The notes under the pieces were generated by a model, which worked only from the letters and a program-made list of their open reading frames with translations, made no database searches and was not told the origin of the DNA. A stretch of DNA of 64,000 nt from Anadara kagoshimensis (lineage: Eukaryota; Mollusca; Bivalvia; Arcoida; Arcidae), in contig CM037861.1 in the NCBI GenBank assembly GCA_021292105.1, forward strand, positions 26,591,110 through 26,655,109, given 5' to 3'. The translations under genes and the position numbers were made by a program. Positions 36,625 through 48,718 of this stretch are shown here, one piece after another; within the stretch, counting starts at the first letter, position 1, and each line of letters starts with the position of its first letter.

Positions 36625-37242
36625 CTGATTAACTAATCCCAATCCCCCACACTGATGTTAATTATTATTCAAATTCAAATTCATGTTACATCTTGTAAAA
36701 CACTTCTTTATTATACGACCTGTGTACATAGTCTATTGTTTTTATTGCTTTTTGTCTCGGTTTTCATTGATTTTTCACCTGTTACCGGTATTTAGCGTTA
36801 AAGTCATACAAGTGCAGCACTCCTTTAAAGGATGTTGTTTACTAAACAAAATCACACTATGGATCAAGTATTTTATACATAATTGATACATTTCAATAAT
36901 AACTTGTCGTTATGGCAAAATTACCACATCATCATCATCTGTAAATCTGCTACATCAGCTACAAGGACACTTCATCATTATCTCCCCAGTAAATACAATC
37001 TGAATATAATCGGTTGATAATTACTAAAATCAATGAAAATAAAGTACTTATTTAAGTAATTGGTTTATATTCTAAGAAAATCAATTAAAACAGGTTAGTT
37101 TTAATAAAAAATGTTTCATAATTAAGCATGCAGTAACACCTTAAAATTTTTATTAGACTTTCAAAATCCAAATTTAAGCAGCACTTTAGATACATCCTGT
37201 ATACACAAACACACCACATTTCTTTCTTTTTGATCAAATTTT

Positions 37243-37243
37243 A

Positions 37244-37275
<32 letters not shown>

Positions 37276-37277
37276 CT
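37243..37277. repeat. (CT)n microsatellite
   Basis: An uninterrupted CT run followed by TTTCTTTCTC. Confidence 0.9.
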
Positions 37278-37982
37278 CACTTGAACAAAAAGTGAATAAT
37301 CTTTGTCATTTTCATTGTCATTTTTTTTCACTGTTTGTCTTTTGTTATTTGTCATTTGTTCTGTGTTAAAATGTCTTTGTTGACTCATTATAGGTCACAG
37401 TTTTTCCAAGAATGGAAAATTTTTTACACAGAATGGTTCTCTTGATGGTTTTCTCTCCATGTGCTGTCAGTGTTTTGCTTATAGTTTTACATATTAAGTT
37501 ATCAAATCATCACCAAGATGGGGGGGATAGGGACACATGTAATTACAATTAATTTTTGTAGTATAATTATACATGTATTCAGATTCGTGATACAGTACAA
37601 CCTGTTTACACTGAACTATTTTTAAACAGGATTAAACATTAATATTCCTAATGAATCAACAGAGAAGACTTCTTATTTAATAAAATAATCAAACACTGCT
37701 CTTCTTACAACGTTTTGGCAATTAAACCTTTATCTAGTACCAATATACATTCAAAGTCACATTCTAATAAAAAAATATCTATCATATAAAAAATTATACA
37801 AAATTCAGTTCAGGATTAGTTTGGTTTAAACATGTTCTACTGCATACATCAAATTTATGTTTCAATTAAAATTTTTATGGAGAACTATACATAAAAGCTA
37901 ATTTGAGGTAAATTTACAAGTAGTTAAATATGACATTAAATATACTGTTAAAGTTGAACTGAGAGTACTCAGATGTTGGCAG

Positions 37983-38205
37983 TACAGTCAAGTTTGACCT
38001 GGGCATTTGACCTTTAATTTGAATATTCAAACACACATATCCATTGTGTAATTAAGGGGCTATATAAAGTTGATTTATAAGGATAGCTGATACTTATACG
38101 TACCATGGTAATGAAACATGTGTCTAACCTAAATCACACAGTTTATTAGTTTAGTCTAACATTCAAATTAAAGGTCAAACATCCAGGTTAAACTTGACAC
38201 ACTAT
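37983..38205. mobile_element. TTTGACC-type MITE, copy 3
   Basis: Left end CAGTCAAGTTTGACCTGGGC, right end GGTTAAACTTGACACACTAT; core GGGGCTATATAAAGTTGATT. Confidence 0.8.
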
Positions 38206-38629
38206 ACATGTATAAATGTTATGATTCATGACTAACCAAGCAGAGATATATCCAAAATAAAAAGAAAACAGTGAGGTTTTATTTTCTTTCTTCAAAGCCA
38301 GTCAGTTCAAACACACTTAGCCCATATTAAAATATACTCTATATACATTCATATACATCAATAGGCTTAATCCTTGAAAGAAACATTCTAGAAATTAATA
38401 TTAAACCTATGTTTATAGTTTTTGTATAGGTGGTGGTTTCATTTTTCAAATGGAGTACCCCACTCAGAGTTGAAATAATTGATAATCATGCAATTATACA
38501 AAGTTTTTTTTTAAAAAAAATGTCGTGATACATGTGTATCCAATATTTAATACAAAAGTAAGAATGATACCTGGCTATTCAATATTTTATTCAGAAATAG
38601 GCTAATTTTGACTAGAACTTCAACTGAAT

Positions 38630-39158
38630 TGAGCTGAAAGCTCAGATGAGCCATTGGGATGGTTCAACATCCATTTTTCTGCCTTGTGTAGTCTGTCATG
38701 TGTCATCTGTTATCATTTTACATTTGAATCATCTCTTCCAAAGCTTCTGGTCCAATTTTGATGAAACGTGATGATTATCATGTCTAAGTATCAAAAGTGG
38801 ATGAAATATCTTTGATTATTTAAATGGTTAAAAAAAAAAGAACTGAAACGTGATGATCATCATATCTAGGTATCAAAAGTGGATGAAACATCTTTAATTA
38901 TTTAAATGGTTAAAAAAAAAGAACTGAAACGTGATGATCATCATATCTAAGTATCAAAAGTGGATGAAACATCTTTGATTATTTAAATGGTTAAAAAAAA
39001 AACTGAAACGTGATGATCATCATATCTAAGTATCAAAAGTGGATGAAACATCTTTGATTATTTAAATGGTTAAAAAAAGAACTGAAACGTGATGATCATC
39101 ATATCTAAGTATCAAAAGTGGATGAAACATCTTTAATTAAATAAATAGTTAAAAAAAA
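38630..39158. mobile_element. Truncated pearl-like element with an unrelated 79-81-bp array
   Basis: The left end matches the other copies (GAGCTGAAAGCTCAGATGAG, then a CTTCCAAAGCTTCTGGTCC segment). Instead of the 145-bp core it carries five units of about 80 bp built on GAAACGTGATGATCATCATA and ending AAATGGTTAAAAAAAA; the landmark CTGAAACG lies at 38843, 38924, 39003 and 39082. No right terminus is found, so the copy is incomplete. Confidence 0.65.
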
Positions 39159-39756
39159 GGAACTCTAAGCAATAGAATTAAATCAACACTAATTTGAAGT
39201 GAACAAAATGAAAATTCACATGCATGAATTGGTGTTAATCCAACAAATTACAACCTTGCATATGCATGTTTAGTATCTGGGCAAAAATAGCTACCAAATG
39301 CTCGACTTAGATAGATCCTTCTCAACTGTGTATGCATTTTTTGGCAAATTTTGTTTAATTTTGTAATTGTAGTATTACTGTAGAGGAAAAGTACATTTGT
39401 ACATTTGGGCCATTCAAAATTGGCACAAATAAAGTTTATTGAGATCAAAGCATACCATTATGTCTAGTACAAATGTGGTCTACTGGTTGTCTGGCTCTAA
39501 CATAGTGTTTATTTTTGCTATTGTTGAATTGCCATGTATTTATTTGAATAATATTTGCTTTTCCTCCCTCTATATTCAATATAATGTCCTGTCAGATAAA
39601 GTATATTGGAAAACTCAGACTGTACTTTCGTTCTGGACTGGTCTCTGAAATTAGAGTCCGAAATCCTTATACTTCATGTAATTTTATTTATCACATACCC
39701 ATTTAATCTTACTATAGCAATACACTGTTTTTTCCAGCTATGTGATATGGAAGTCT

Positions 39757-39910
39757 GTATCACACGCGTGTGTGATACAACATTCCGTATCACCATAGTA
39801 GCCGGAACTCCTTTTAGGGGAATTCCCTTTTCCGACAACAATAATATGACGTCATTATGTGATACGTAATGACAAAAATAATATGACGTCAATATGTGAT
39901 ACATACGTCA
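39757..39910. repeat. Repeat with GTATCAC palindrome and TGACGTCA sites (copy 2)
   Basis: A 22-nt hairpin (stem GTATCACAC, loop GCGT) at 39757-39778 is followed by TGACGTCA at 39847-39854 and 39884-39891, each near ATGTGATAC. It resembles 2285-2368 in the opposite orientation. Confidence 0.5.
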
Positions 39911-40221
39911 TGTTAAGTTGGGAGAATTTAATGGAGTTGGGAGAATCGCGGACGATGTTAAATAATTTTGTAAAATCAATGTTTGTTTTTTTATTTTTTT
40001 TCCAGTGTTTACGATGGTATTAGTAAAATGTTAACCAATGATGTGTAAACGAAGAGTTATCTGTTGTTTTTAATTACTTCTTTAGCAGTTTTTCCATTTA
40101 GATATCAGCTTTTTCGAATCGGATCAAAAATCAATATGAAATACTGAGTTGATTGTGAATTCTTTGACAGATTAAGCCAAAGAAAGCTTTTCATTTAGTT
40201 TGGTAGGGTATGTGATAAATA

Positions 40222-40384
40222 CAAAACCACACATAAGTGGTTTTCTGACGTAGCTTGATCGCACTCTTTTATTGCGTGAACGCATACATTACACTCATGC
40301 GCAGAGCGCACTCGTGTAATGTATCCGTCCGCAAAATAAACTGTGCGATCAGCTACGTCAGAAAACCACATATGAGTGGTTTTG
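40222..40384. mobile_element. MITE with 42-bp inverted ends, 163 bp
   Basis: Left end CAAAACCACACATAAGTGG then TTTTCTGACGTAGC; the right end is its inverted copy with a few changes. The end itself is palindromic (AAAACCAC...GTGGTTTT). An inner inverted repeat, CATACATTACAC / GTGTAATGTAT, lies in the middle. Confidence 0.8.
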
Positions 40385-40807
40385 CGTATATATATAGATA
40401 GTTCCCATGTGAGGCCACATTGTCAACTTTACAGGTAAAGTAGTAGCTATTTTGGTAGGCATTAGAAATTGAGTCTCTTATTAATTCTTTCTAAAATAGG
40501 GTGTATAAAATTTATTGTCACATCATTGCTATAGGGACAAAAATCTTATAAATTATACCAAATCAAAGTACAAACAATGGTGATTATATAGATTTAAAAA
40601 CTTTATTGATATCCCGATTACTTTTTGAAAAACAATAATTCAAAAATTCACAAATTTGGTTAAAATAGACAGATAAATGATATAGATTGCCTAACAAAAT
40701 GGTGACCGCTCTACTGAAAAGTTTGTCTGCTAGAGGTCCATAAGAATTATCTATACACAATGTAAATACCAGTACTAGTATATATTTTGCCCAGAGTTCA
40801 GAATTTC

Positions 40808-40856
40808 AAGTCAAAGACCAAGCCAAAACCCAAGTCAAAGACCAAGCCAAAACCCA
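40808..40856 (+). repeat. Short tandem repeat, 24-bp unit twice
   Basis: AAGTCAAAGACCAAGCCAAA plus ACCC is repeated head to tail. Confidence 0.8.
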
Positions 40857-41597
40857 GAGTCCAAGTCATAGATATGGTCCAGGTTTTCTTATACACCACT
40901 TGATAGACTATATATAATAAAATATAACCAAACAATAAAACAATAGCCTCCTACTTTACAGTCAATAAAATACCTTTATATATTGTTCAGATTACCTGGA
41001 GATTATTCAATATTTATGTTGTATCTATAACCTGATTTGGTCTAACACACTAGGTCAGGAATCGGATCCTCTCCTGATTAACAGTTATACATGTTAAAAT
41101 TTGACAGTTTGTATTCTAACAGTACACCACTTAATAGAACCACTGACCCTCGGAGCATGTTAAAATTTTCAGTAAATGTTAAATAGACTATATGATGACA
41201 TTATTTGTTTTGTTGATTGTTAGTGTGGTAATTTCTTATATATGGCACAATAAAACTCAATATCTTCTACTTTGATCTACAATTTCTGCTTATCTGCCCC
41301 CAGAGATATTACAGCTGTATTGTTCTGAATGAATAGAAACTGAAATGGTTTGTAAAAGGCATACAATTGACAAAATATACTTTAGTACTCTCATACCCTA
41401 TACCATATGTACCATATTATACTAAGCTTTGAATATACCTGTATGTATATAGGTATTTTAAGATCTTATGCAACCTATGGCCTAAACAAGCTAACTACAG
41501 TAAAACCTCAATTTATTGACACCAGTTGTTCAGTCAGATTTTTTATTTAAAATAGTTTAGCAATAAATGAAGGAAAACTTATGTGGCGGGCCATACT

Positions 41598-41945
41598 CGA
41601 TAGGTGGCCGGGTATCTCAGTGGATATAGCATCCGCTAGTATAGAAAGGTCCTGGGTTAGAGTCCTGGTTTGACTGCTTCATTATTCCCTTTTCTGTTTC
41701 ATTTTGGGGATTGTCCAAACCTGGGAAGTTGCTGACCAATAGGTTTATCCCAGGGTAGAACCTGGTAGTTTCAATTCAAGAGAGTTGAATCAAAAAAAGA
41801 AAGGGAGGAATATGGTGGGCCGGACTCAACAGGTGGCCAATTAGCTCAGTAGAGTGTCCCACTGGTATTGGGAAGGTATCAGGTTCTAGTCCAGGTTTAG
41901 CGCTGCATTTTTCCCCTTTCCTGTTACACTAAGTCTTATAAAAAG
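41598..41945 (+). mobile_element. SINE with two tRNA-like heads (family D)
   Basis: Two similar heads lie about 230 bp apart: GGTGGCCGGGTATCTCAGTG with TGGGTTAGAGTCCTGG (41604-41670), and GGTGGCCAATTAGCTCAGTA with CAGGTTCTAGTCCAGG (41832-41906). Each is followed by CCCTTTTCTGTT / CCCTTTCCTGTT. This is either a dimeric SINE or two side-by-side copies. Confidence 0.6.
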
Positions 41946-42569
41946 AAAAAAACATATATAAAATGAACTTTGGGTCTTTAAATAGTGTGGCGATAATTGA
42001 GGTGGAAAAGATATTGAGGGTCATTATAACAAGGATGTAATGTTTTTCTATCTATTGTAATATAATGTAATGGCATATGAAAAACTAAAAAATTGAATTG
42101 TCCCTCCAAAAAAAAGAAAACAGAAAAAACTGATAAGTGAAAACGTGGGTATGGTTATATAAAATTGTGAGAGATGAAATTATGCTTGATTAAGGCCATT
42201 TATAGATGTTCTGGCTATACTAAAGCTAAATCACTTTTCAGTAGACCAATTTCTGCCTGAAAGGTCTTAAATGACTGTTTCAGCAGACCTTTTAAAGAAG
42301 CCAGATTATATTTACATCTTTAAAACCCTCAGCAGCCACTGTATCAAAGAACTGGACAGAAGTGAGAATATTTATTCAGAAGACATACAAAGATTGATAT
42401 TTCATTCACTTTTATGTAACTAGGCTGCTGAAAGAATGAATGAATTATTTAACATTTCCTCTGCCTAATGGGGATTAAACATGCTAAAAAGTAAAACAAA
42501 AATCTGCTGTATCATCATTTAACTTAGGATATTAACCTTTAAATTACCTTCACTCTCTCCTTCTATTAA

Positions 42570-42900
42570 CCACTGAAGTAACTCAGTTGGTAGAGTGCTC
42601 CCTCCATAAGAGGGAGGTCATGGGTTCGAACTCCGATTTGCTCTGACCCAAGACTTGAAAGTTGGTAGTGACTGTTCTTTCGCCAAGCACTCAGCATTAT
42701 GAAATGAAAATCATGTTTTGTCAGCTGGGAACTTAAAATAAACGAGGTCCTGAGTCACAATAGGCGTGGCAAGACCCTGCTGCATTATGCCATCAGTGCA
42801 ATGCACAGGCAAAATTTCTGCACTGTCACTTATAGCTGGCGGCATGTCGATATAAGTGAAATTTTCTTGAGTTGGAAGTTAAACACCATTACTCAACTCG
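42570..42900 (+). mobile_element. Full-length tRNA-derived SINE (family A)
   Basis: The tRNA-like head AACTCAGTTGGTAGAGTGC and CATGGGTTCGAACTCC is followed by the same body and tail (AATAAACGAGGTCCTGAGTC, then AAACACCATTACTCAACTC) as the copy at 16768-17074. Confidence 0.85.
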
Positions 42901-43577
42901 ACTTTATTTTCTTTATTAGTTCAGGGCAACACAGGTAGGCTATTTTACATACTGCAGCATAAGTATTATTTTTGTTCATACTGTCTTTAAGGTAGATCTA
43001 ACACATATCTGTACTGAAATAAACTTTCCCATTTTATATTGAAGAATTTCTTCCCTGTTCTTGTCTACCATAAATCACTAAAAATAAACTAAACAGCTCA
43101 TTAAAACACGCCAAAATCGTCACAACTTGAACCTATATAAACGTAACTTGTATAAATTACTGCATTAAAAACTCAAACATGATTTCTTGGGTCAGTTTGG
43201 TTTGTAAAACGGGTCAGATGATAGAATTTAGCAATAAATATTTTACAGTAAAGGGTCAAGCGATAGAATTTGAGTTGTTAAATATTTTCACTGTAAGTAT
43301 TAAAAATTGATTGATTTTTTATCTGACCTGTGTGTGATATATATAGGGGGTATCTATCAGTTTGAAGGAGATCTGATGGAACAGTTTATATATACGGCGA
43401 TATTGATTAAGATTTATTGTATATATATTATATATCTTGGTATTTCTTATCTATCAGACTTGTTTACACAGACGTCGTGTCATTGGGTATAACATATTTA
43501 TAGAGGTGAAAAAAGCATGCAATCAATAATGACACTGCAGTTTAGTATACCCTGTAGATTATAATACATGTAATGCC

Positions 43578-43860
43578 AAGACCATGAAATATAAAAACGT
43601 GTTGGTAATTAGTGAAGGCTTTGATTACACTTGGTCATTTGTAGTAAATTATGTATAATACATATACTGGTATATGTAAAGTGCAACATGAGATGTGTGA
43701 ATCAAAGTTAGGAAAATACTGTTCTTTAATATTGAATGGCCCATCATCAGAAGATAATATTAATTTCTTTCTTTCTAAGACCATGAAATATAAAAACGTG
43801 TTGGTAATTAGTGAAGGCTTTGATTAAACTTGGTCATTTGTAGTAAATTATGTATAATAT
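43578..43860 (+). repeat. Local duplication, about 80 bp, 199 bp apart
   Basis: AGACCATGAAATATAAAAAC and the following text through GTAGTAAATTATGTATAAT occur at 43579-43660 and again at 43778-43857 with almost no differences, suggesting a recent local copy. Confidence 0.8.
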
Positions 43861-43879
43861 ATTTATATGTAAAGTATCA

Positions 43880-44112
43880 AGACTAGGAAGTGACTGTTCA
43901 TATGCAACCACTTGGCATTTAGAAATGAAAGTCACATGTACCTTCGGAAGAGACTTTAAAAACCAATGCCCTGTGTCATGGCAGGCGTGGCAAATTTAAA
44001 TAACCCTCCCTGCACATTGTCCGGAACACACTGCAAAGGGCAATATTTTTTGTCATTTCAACTAAAGCTGGTGACATTTCGATGTAAGTGAAATTTTTGT
44101 AGGGGTGTAATT
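43880..44112 (+). mobile_element. SINE body and tail (family A relative), head lost
   Basis: GGAAGTGACTGTTCATATGC, AAATGAAAGTCACATG and CTGGTGACATTTCGATGTAA align with the SINE body and tail; no tRNA-like head precedes it. Confidence 0.6.
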
Positions 44113-44247
44113 TTTACGTAACCAATTTAATGACTTCCTGAACACATGAATGACAGATATCAAGTTTTACAAATCCTTTTCCTGAAATCCTTAAATCTCT
44201 AGGGAATATATATACATGTATATAATTATTATTTCTCTTTATTTCAG

Positions 44248-44401
44248 ACACAGAATTATCATTTGGATTATTATAGTGAGCATTCTGGTATTGACCGGAT
44301 TACAGAAGATTGGGACTTTAGAAGAAATCGTTGATCATGTTGATAGCATGGACTTCAGACCAACAGAGACTATCAATACTTTAAATGATTTGAAGTTTTA
44401 A
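44248..44401 (+). CDS. Possible 3' terminal coding exon with a membrane segment
   Basis: A good acceptor (TTTATTTCAG at 44238-44247, with a pyrimidine-rich tract) opens a phase-2 frame of 50 residues ending in TAA: RIIIWIIIVSILVLTGLQKI is a likely transmembrane helix, followed by a hydrophilic acidic tail (GTLEEIVDHVDSMDF, then FRPTETINTLNDLKF). The composition is more protein-like than other local frames. An AATAAA lies at 46174-46179, allowing a long 3'UTR that would include two MITEs. No upstream exon could be found between 32.7 and 44.2 kb, so the gene, if real, is unidentified and mostly unseen. It could be a chance frame. Confidence 0.3.
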
Positions 44402-45201
44402 TACACAAATCATTACCTGTATTGACTCACAGTTACCAGTGATATAGAATATAACGATCATAACCTGGACAATATTGGTTTTGCCATTACTGTTGCTACT
44501 TTCACAGGAATTTATTCATTTTATCATAGAATATCAATATTTGAAAAGTTGATTTGTTTTAATTTGATGTATATATTCTTTGGCAGCTAAGGCATTTTTG
44601 GAAGAGTTGAGTGACAGAAGCGTGAAAAAATATTGGAATGTGTATTTGATATCGGTGATATAAGCATAAACTCATGTGTGTGTCATTGTGTATGTGTGTG
44701 TGTGTGTGCGTGTGTGTGTGTGGAATGAAATGTTGGAATTGTAAAAGATTGAATGGTTATCATATGTAATTAGTAGGCATCATGTAAGATAAACAAACTT
44801 GTAAGAAGTAAATGTGAATATGAGAATGGTCTGATTGGTAATCATTATTGCTAGTAGAGCACAATTTATTATTGTGATTGTCTGTGGTAGAACTTTTCTA
44901 ACTGCCCTCGTCCTTTTCCCATCCATCTGTTTCCAAGATTTGGTATAGATTTGTCAGGTACTTCACAGGACAATATACCAAAGAGTACTTCAGGCATGTC
45001 CTGATATAATACTAGTAGTTCAGTTTAGACATATGTACTCAGTTTTCAGTTAACCATGCTTTCAGATCTGTAGTCAGTGTAGACAGGTTCGTGTAGACAG
45101 GTTCCTTTCTAGTATACTTAAGAACAGTTGTGACTGTAATGCTGTATATATAAGAGACACTAAACTGTAAACTTCTCTATAATTTAGGCACTTATTTAAA
45201 T

Positions 45202-45390
45202 TACAGTCAAACCTCTCTGTAAAGGTCACAGGTCACCCAAAGGAGCCAGTAGTTGTGGCCTTTATGGGTAGGTGACCCTTATATACAGGTTCAAATAACA
45301 TGAATGAAGAGCAATTGTGTTAAATTTTTCTGGTCTTTAAAAGCAGATGGTCACTATATAGAGGTGGAATTAAATGCAGGGTTGACTGTA
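45202..45390. mobile_element. TACAGTCAAACC-type MITE, complete, 189 bp
   Basis: Starts TACAGTCAAACCTCTCTG and ends GGGTTGACTGTA; the same length as the copy at 12716-12904, with shared internal text (AGGTTCAAATAACATGAATG, also near 4530). Confidence 0.75.
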
Positions 45391-45741
45391 ATTATACTTT
45401 GTACATTTCTACCCCTTTACACTACAAATTTATTTACGTCATAGAGTGCTATGGAAATGTACATAAGAAAAAAGTATTACAAAGATCTGCAATTATACTT
45501 GAAAAAGTAGATGTAAAAATGGTGTATAATTGTTTTGTGAGTTTGAAAAAAAAGGTATTTCAAAATTATGATGATCTGTTTGATAAAAAACTTAATGATT
45601 AAGGTTTTAAAATAGAACATTCATTTATTTAAATTTTATTAAATATTTAATTTTTTAGGAGTTAGAAAGAATATTGTAAAACATAATGTCCCCTATTGTG
45701 TCAGCTATGATGTCATACATAATTTATTATTCACCAATATA

Positions 45742-45961
45742 TACAGTACAGGCCTGTCAAAAGTTTAACACTGAGCCAGTGAAAAAGAAGTCAAATCTCA
45801 ACTGCCATGTGACTGAGATATGAAAAACCTATGGTTGAAAAGCTGCCGAGAGATAGATAAAGCAGCTGCTAATGCATAGCTAACGAGGGGGTCTAGATGA
45901 GCCACCAATTCGGCACTAATTTATGACCTCATTGTTAAACTTCCGACAGGCCTGTACTGTA
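45742..45961. mobile_element. TACAGTACAGGCCTG-type MITE, copy 1, 220 bp
   Basis: Inverted ends TACAGTACAGGCCTGTCAAA and TACAGTACAGGCCTGTCGGA (read from the right), continuing with AGTTTAACA. The element is flanked by AT-rich TATA sequence. Confidence 0.8.
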
Positions 45962-47214
45962 TATTAAACATTGAAATATAATAAGTGATAGATTTTATAG
46001 AATGTTAAGCGATCATTGTGTGTTAAAATATTTAATAACTGCTTGATTCAACATAAACGTAATTAAACTCTTGAAAGACGTACAGCAACTATAGTCCCTC
46101 CTGTGTGGGGGATTTAAGTGTAATCAAGTTTGTTTTAACATGTTTTTATTGTACAACTGTTTTAAATTTCACCAATAAAATTGGTGCAATATATATTTTG
46201 TTCTTCATTATATTTTTTAATTAATAAGGAGAGGGGGGGCTAAGTAGGTTGGTATATAGCATAGTCAGCATAGCAGATATAACATATTGTGAGTAGAAAA
46301 GAAGATCTAGATGTTGGGGAGATAAAGGTGTTGTTTTATTCCTGGTCAAGATTGATTTGCTTGTCATTTGATCAATATGTCAGATGCCCATACATAGTTT
46401 GGAGTTTTATAATCAACAAGTGTAAGTTGAAGTGGGGAGTCTCTATTCTGTCCCCCAAATGAAGCAATAAAATACTGGAATAGTGGAAAATTGTTTTAAA
46501 TTGAATATTATACATGTCAGAAAAAAATGTTATTAGCAATTGATAGGAAACCCACTCATGCTCAGAAATGGCCCAGTCCAGAATTGGTGCAGGTTTACCA
46601 CACCTACATGTACTATGCAGCATTACATACTGATGAAAATAGGGTAATGGGTGTTATCCTAACAATTGCGTAGAAACTTGTTGGATTGAAAAATGGACAC
46701 CTCCAGTCTGTAATTTAACCATATTGTGATATATAAACCTGCTTTGGCATGTAGATCAACAATATGGTTAGTTGTGTTTATTTTCACAAATCAGAATTAA
46801 CTACAAGATTTTGTATCTTGCAGATCAGGAAAATAATGGTGTTTTTTCCTACTAGTTGTTTTATCTCAACAAATCAGCAGAAACCAACAAGGACTTGTAG
46901 ATCAAATAAATACATTTAGTAATTTAGTGCTGTTTTCTTCACCAGTTAAGAATAGAAAAACTATGTACCTAGGTGCGAAAATCCATTTAAAGCTTGCAGA
47001 TCAAGGAAATACAAAGCACATAATTTATTGGTGTTTATCAAAGTGGTCCTCTTCTTTTGGCCCAAAATGGACCAAATGTACACTGGTTCAAAAGTCACCA
47101 AATGATGAGGTATGAATTCAATTCAGCATTCAAAGCAAGACAAGTGAAATACAGACTAACCTGCCTAAAAGGGCACCTCTATAGAAGGGCCACCCACTTA
47201 TAAAGGCCATTTTT

Positions 47215-48684
47215 AGCTCACCTGGCCAAAGGCCATGTGAGCTTATGGCATGGCGAGGCATGCGTGTGTCAGTAAACTTTAATCTTCTCCTCCGAAACTA
47301 CTGGGCCAACTGAAACCAAATTTGCCATGGAAGGTCCTTGACAGAGTCTAACTATAGTATGTTCAAATCATGGTGATCAAATATCCAAGATGGCCGCTGT
47401 TATTAAAAATAGACAAAACCTAAAAAAATCTTCCTCTGTTGAACCACTCATTGGAGGCAAAAACTGATGTGATATTTGGATTCTACATAGTCTTAACCTT
47501 TAACTTTGTTCATTTCGTAAAATTTGGTTTAAAAATAGGTTACGCGTTTTTGCGTTCAATTTTGAAAAAATCGTAAAATATTTTTAAATTGTTATAACTT
47601 GACTATATGACCAGATAATGACATGGGGTTTTCAGTTTTGACATATTCTTGTAATTACCTTCAAAATGGTGTCAAGGTCAATTATGAAGGTCATGACCTA
47701 ATTTTTTACCTTTCTAATATTATTTATTATCTCGATAACTATAAACTTTTTATATAGGCATGTATATTAGAATATTGTTGGTATTGATGTAATGATTATT
47801 TTGATATATAGATTAAGGTCATTGGTTCAAAGGTCAAGGTCACAGATGCGAAAGAACACTGAAATGGTTCATTATCCCGAAAACTATTAACTTTTTGTAT
47901 AGGCATGTATATTAGAATGTTGTAGGTATTGATACAACAATCATTTTGATGTATAGAAAAAGGTCATGGGTCCAAAGGTCAAGGTCACAGTAGCAAAACA
48001 ATACCAAAATCGTAAATTATCTCGAAAACTATAAACTTTTTGTATAGGCATGTATATTGGAATGTTGTTGTTTTGATGTAACAATCATTTTGATATATAG
48101 ATTAAGGTCATTGGTTTAAAGGTCAAGGTCACAGATGCGAAAGAAAACTGAAATGGTTCATTATCTTGAAAACTATTAACTTTTTGTATAAGCATGTATA
48201 TTAGAATGTTGTAGGTATTGATACAGCAATAATTTTGATGTAAAGAAAAAGGTCATGGGTCCAAAGGTCAAGGTCACAGTAGCAAGTCAATACCAAAATG
48301 GTTAATTATCTCGAAAACTATAAACTTTTTATATAAACATGTATATTAGAATATTGTTGGTATTGATGTAACGGTCATTTTGATGTATAGAAAAAGGTTA
48401 TGGGTCCAAAGGTTAAGGTCACGGTTGCAAAACAATACCAAAAAGGTTCATTATCTCGAAAACTATTAACTTTTTGTATAGGCATGTATATTAGAATATT
48501 GTTAGTATTGATGCAATGATCATTTTAATATATAGCAGGGGCGGATCCAGGATTTTTTGAAAGGGGGGGTTGAAAATTATATCAATGGTAGGTGTGAGCG
48601 CCGAAGGCACGAGCTTTCAGAAACGAGGGGTCTAGGGCAGAGCCCCGATGGGGGCCAAGAAAATAATTTTTAATCAGTCAATAG

Positions 48685-48718
<34 letters not shown>

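Larger units (their letters stand above)
38206..41597. other. Gene-free interval
   Basis: Besides the truncated pearl-like element (38630), the TGACGTCA repeat (39757) and the MITE at 40222, it is plain AT-rich DNA. No exon was recognised on either strand. Confidence 0.5.
44402..47149. other. Interval without recognised genes
   Basis: Holds a (GT)n run (44690-44722), two MITEs (45202 and 45742), an AATAAA at 46174, and at 46740-47010 a loose series of TTG(T/C)AGATCA phrases 70-98 bp apart (about 46750, 46819, 46894, 46993) that may be a worn tandem repeat. A short open stretch at 46927-47115 lies in the last of these. Confidence 0.5.

Noticed and set aside
42570-42650. tRNA gene
   Set aside because: Pol III boxes are present, but the cloverleaf is imperfect and the sequence continues into a SINE body; the same holds at 17010-17074 and 49022-49080.
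46927-47115. 62-codon open frame with a GT after it
   Set aside because: It overlaps a loose repeat series, lacks an acceptor match and resembles no protein I know.
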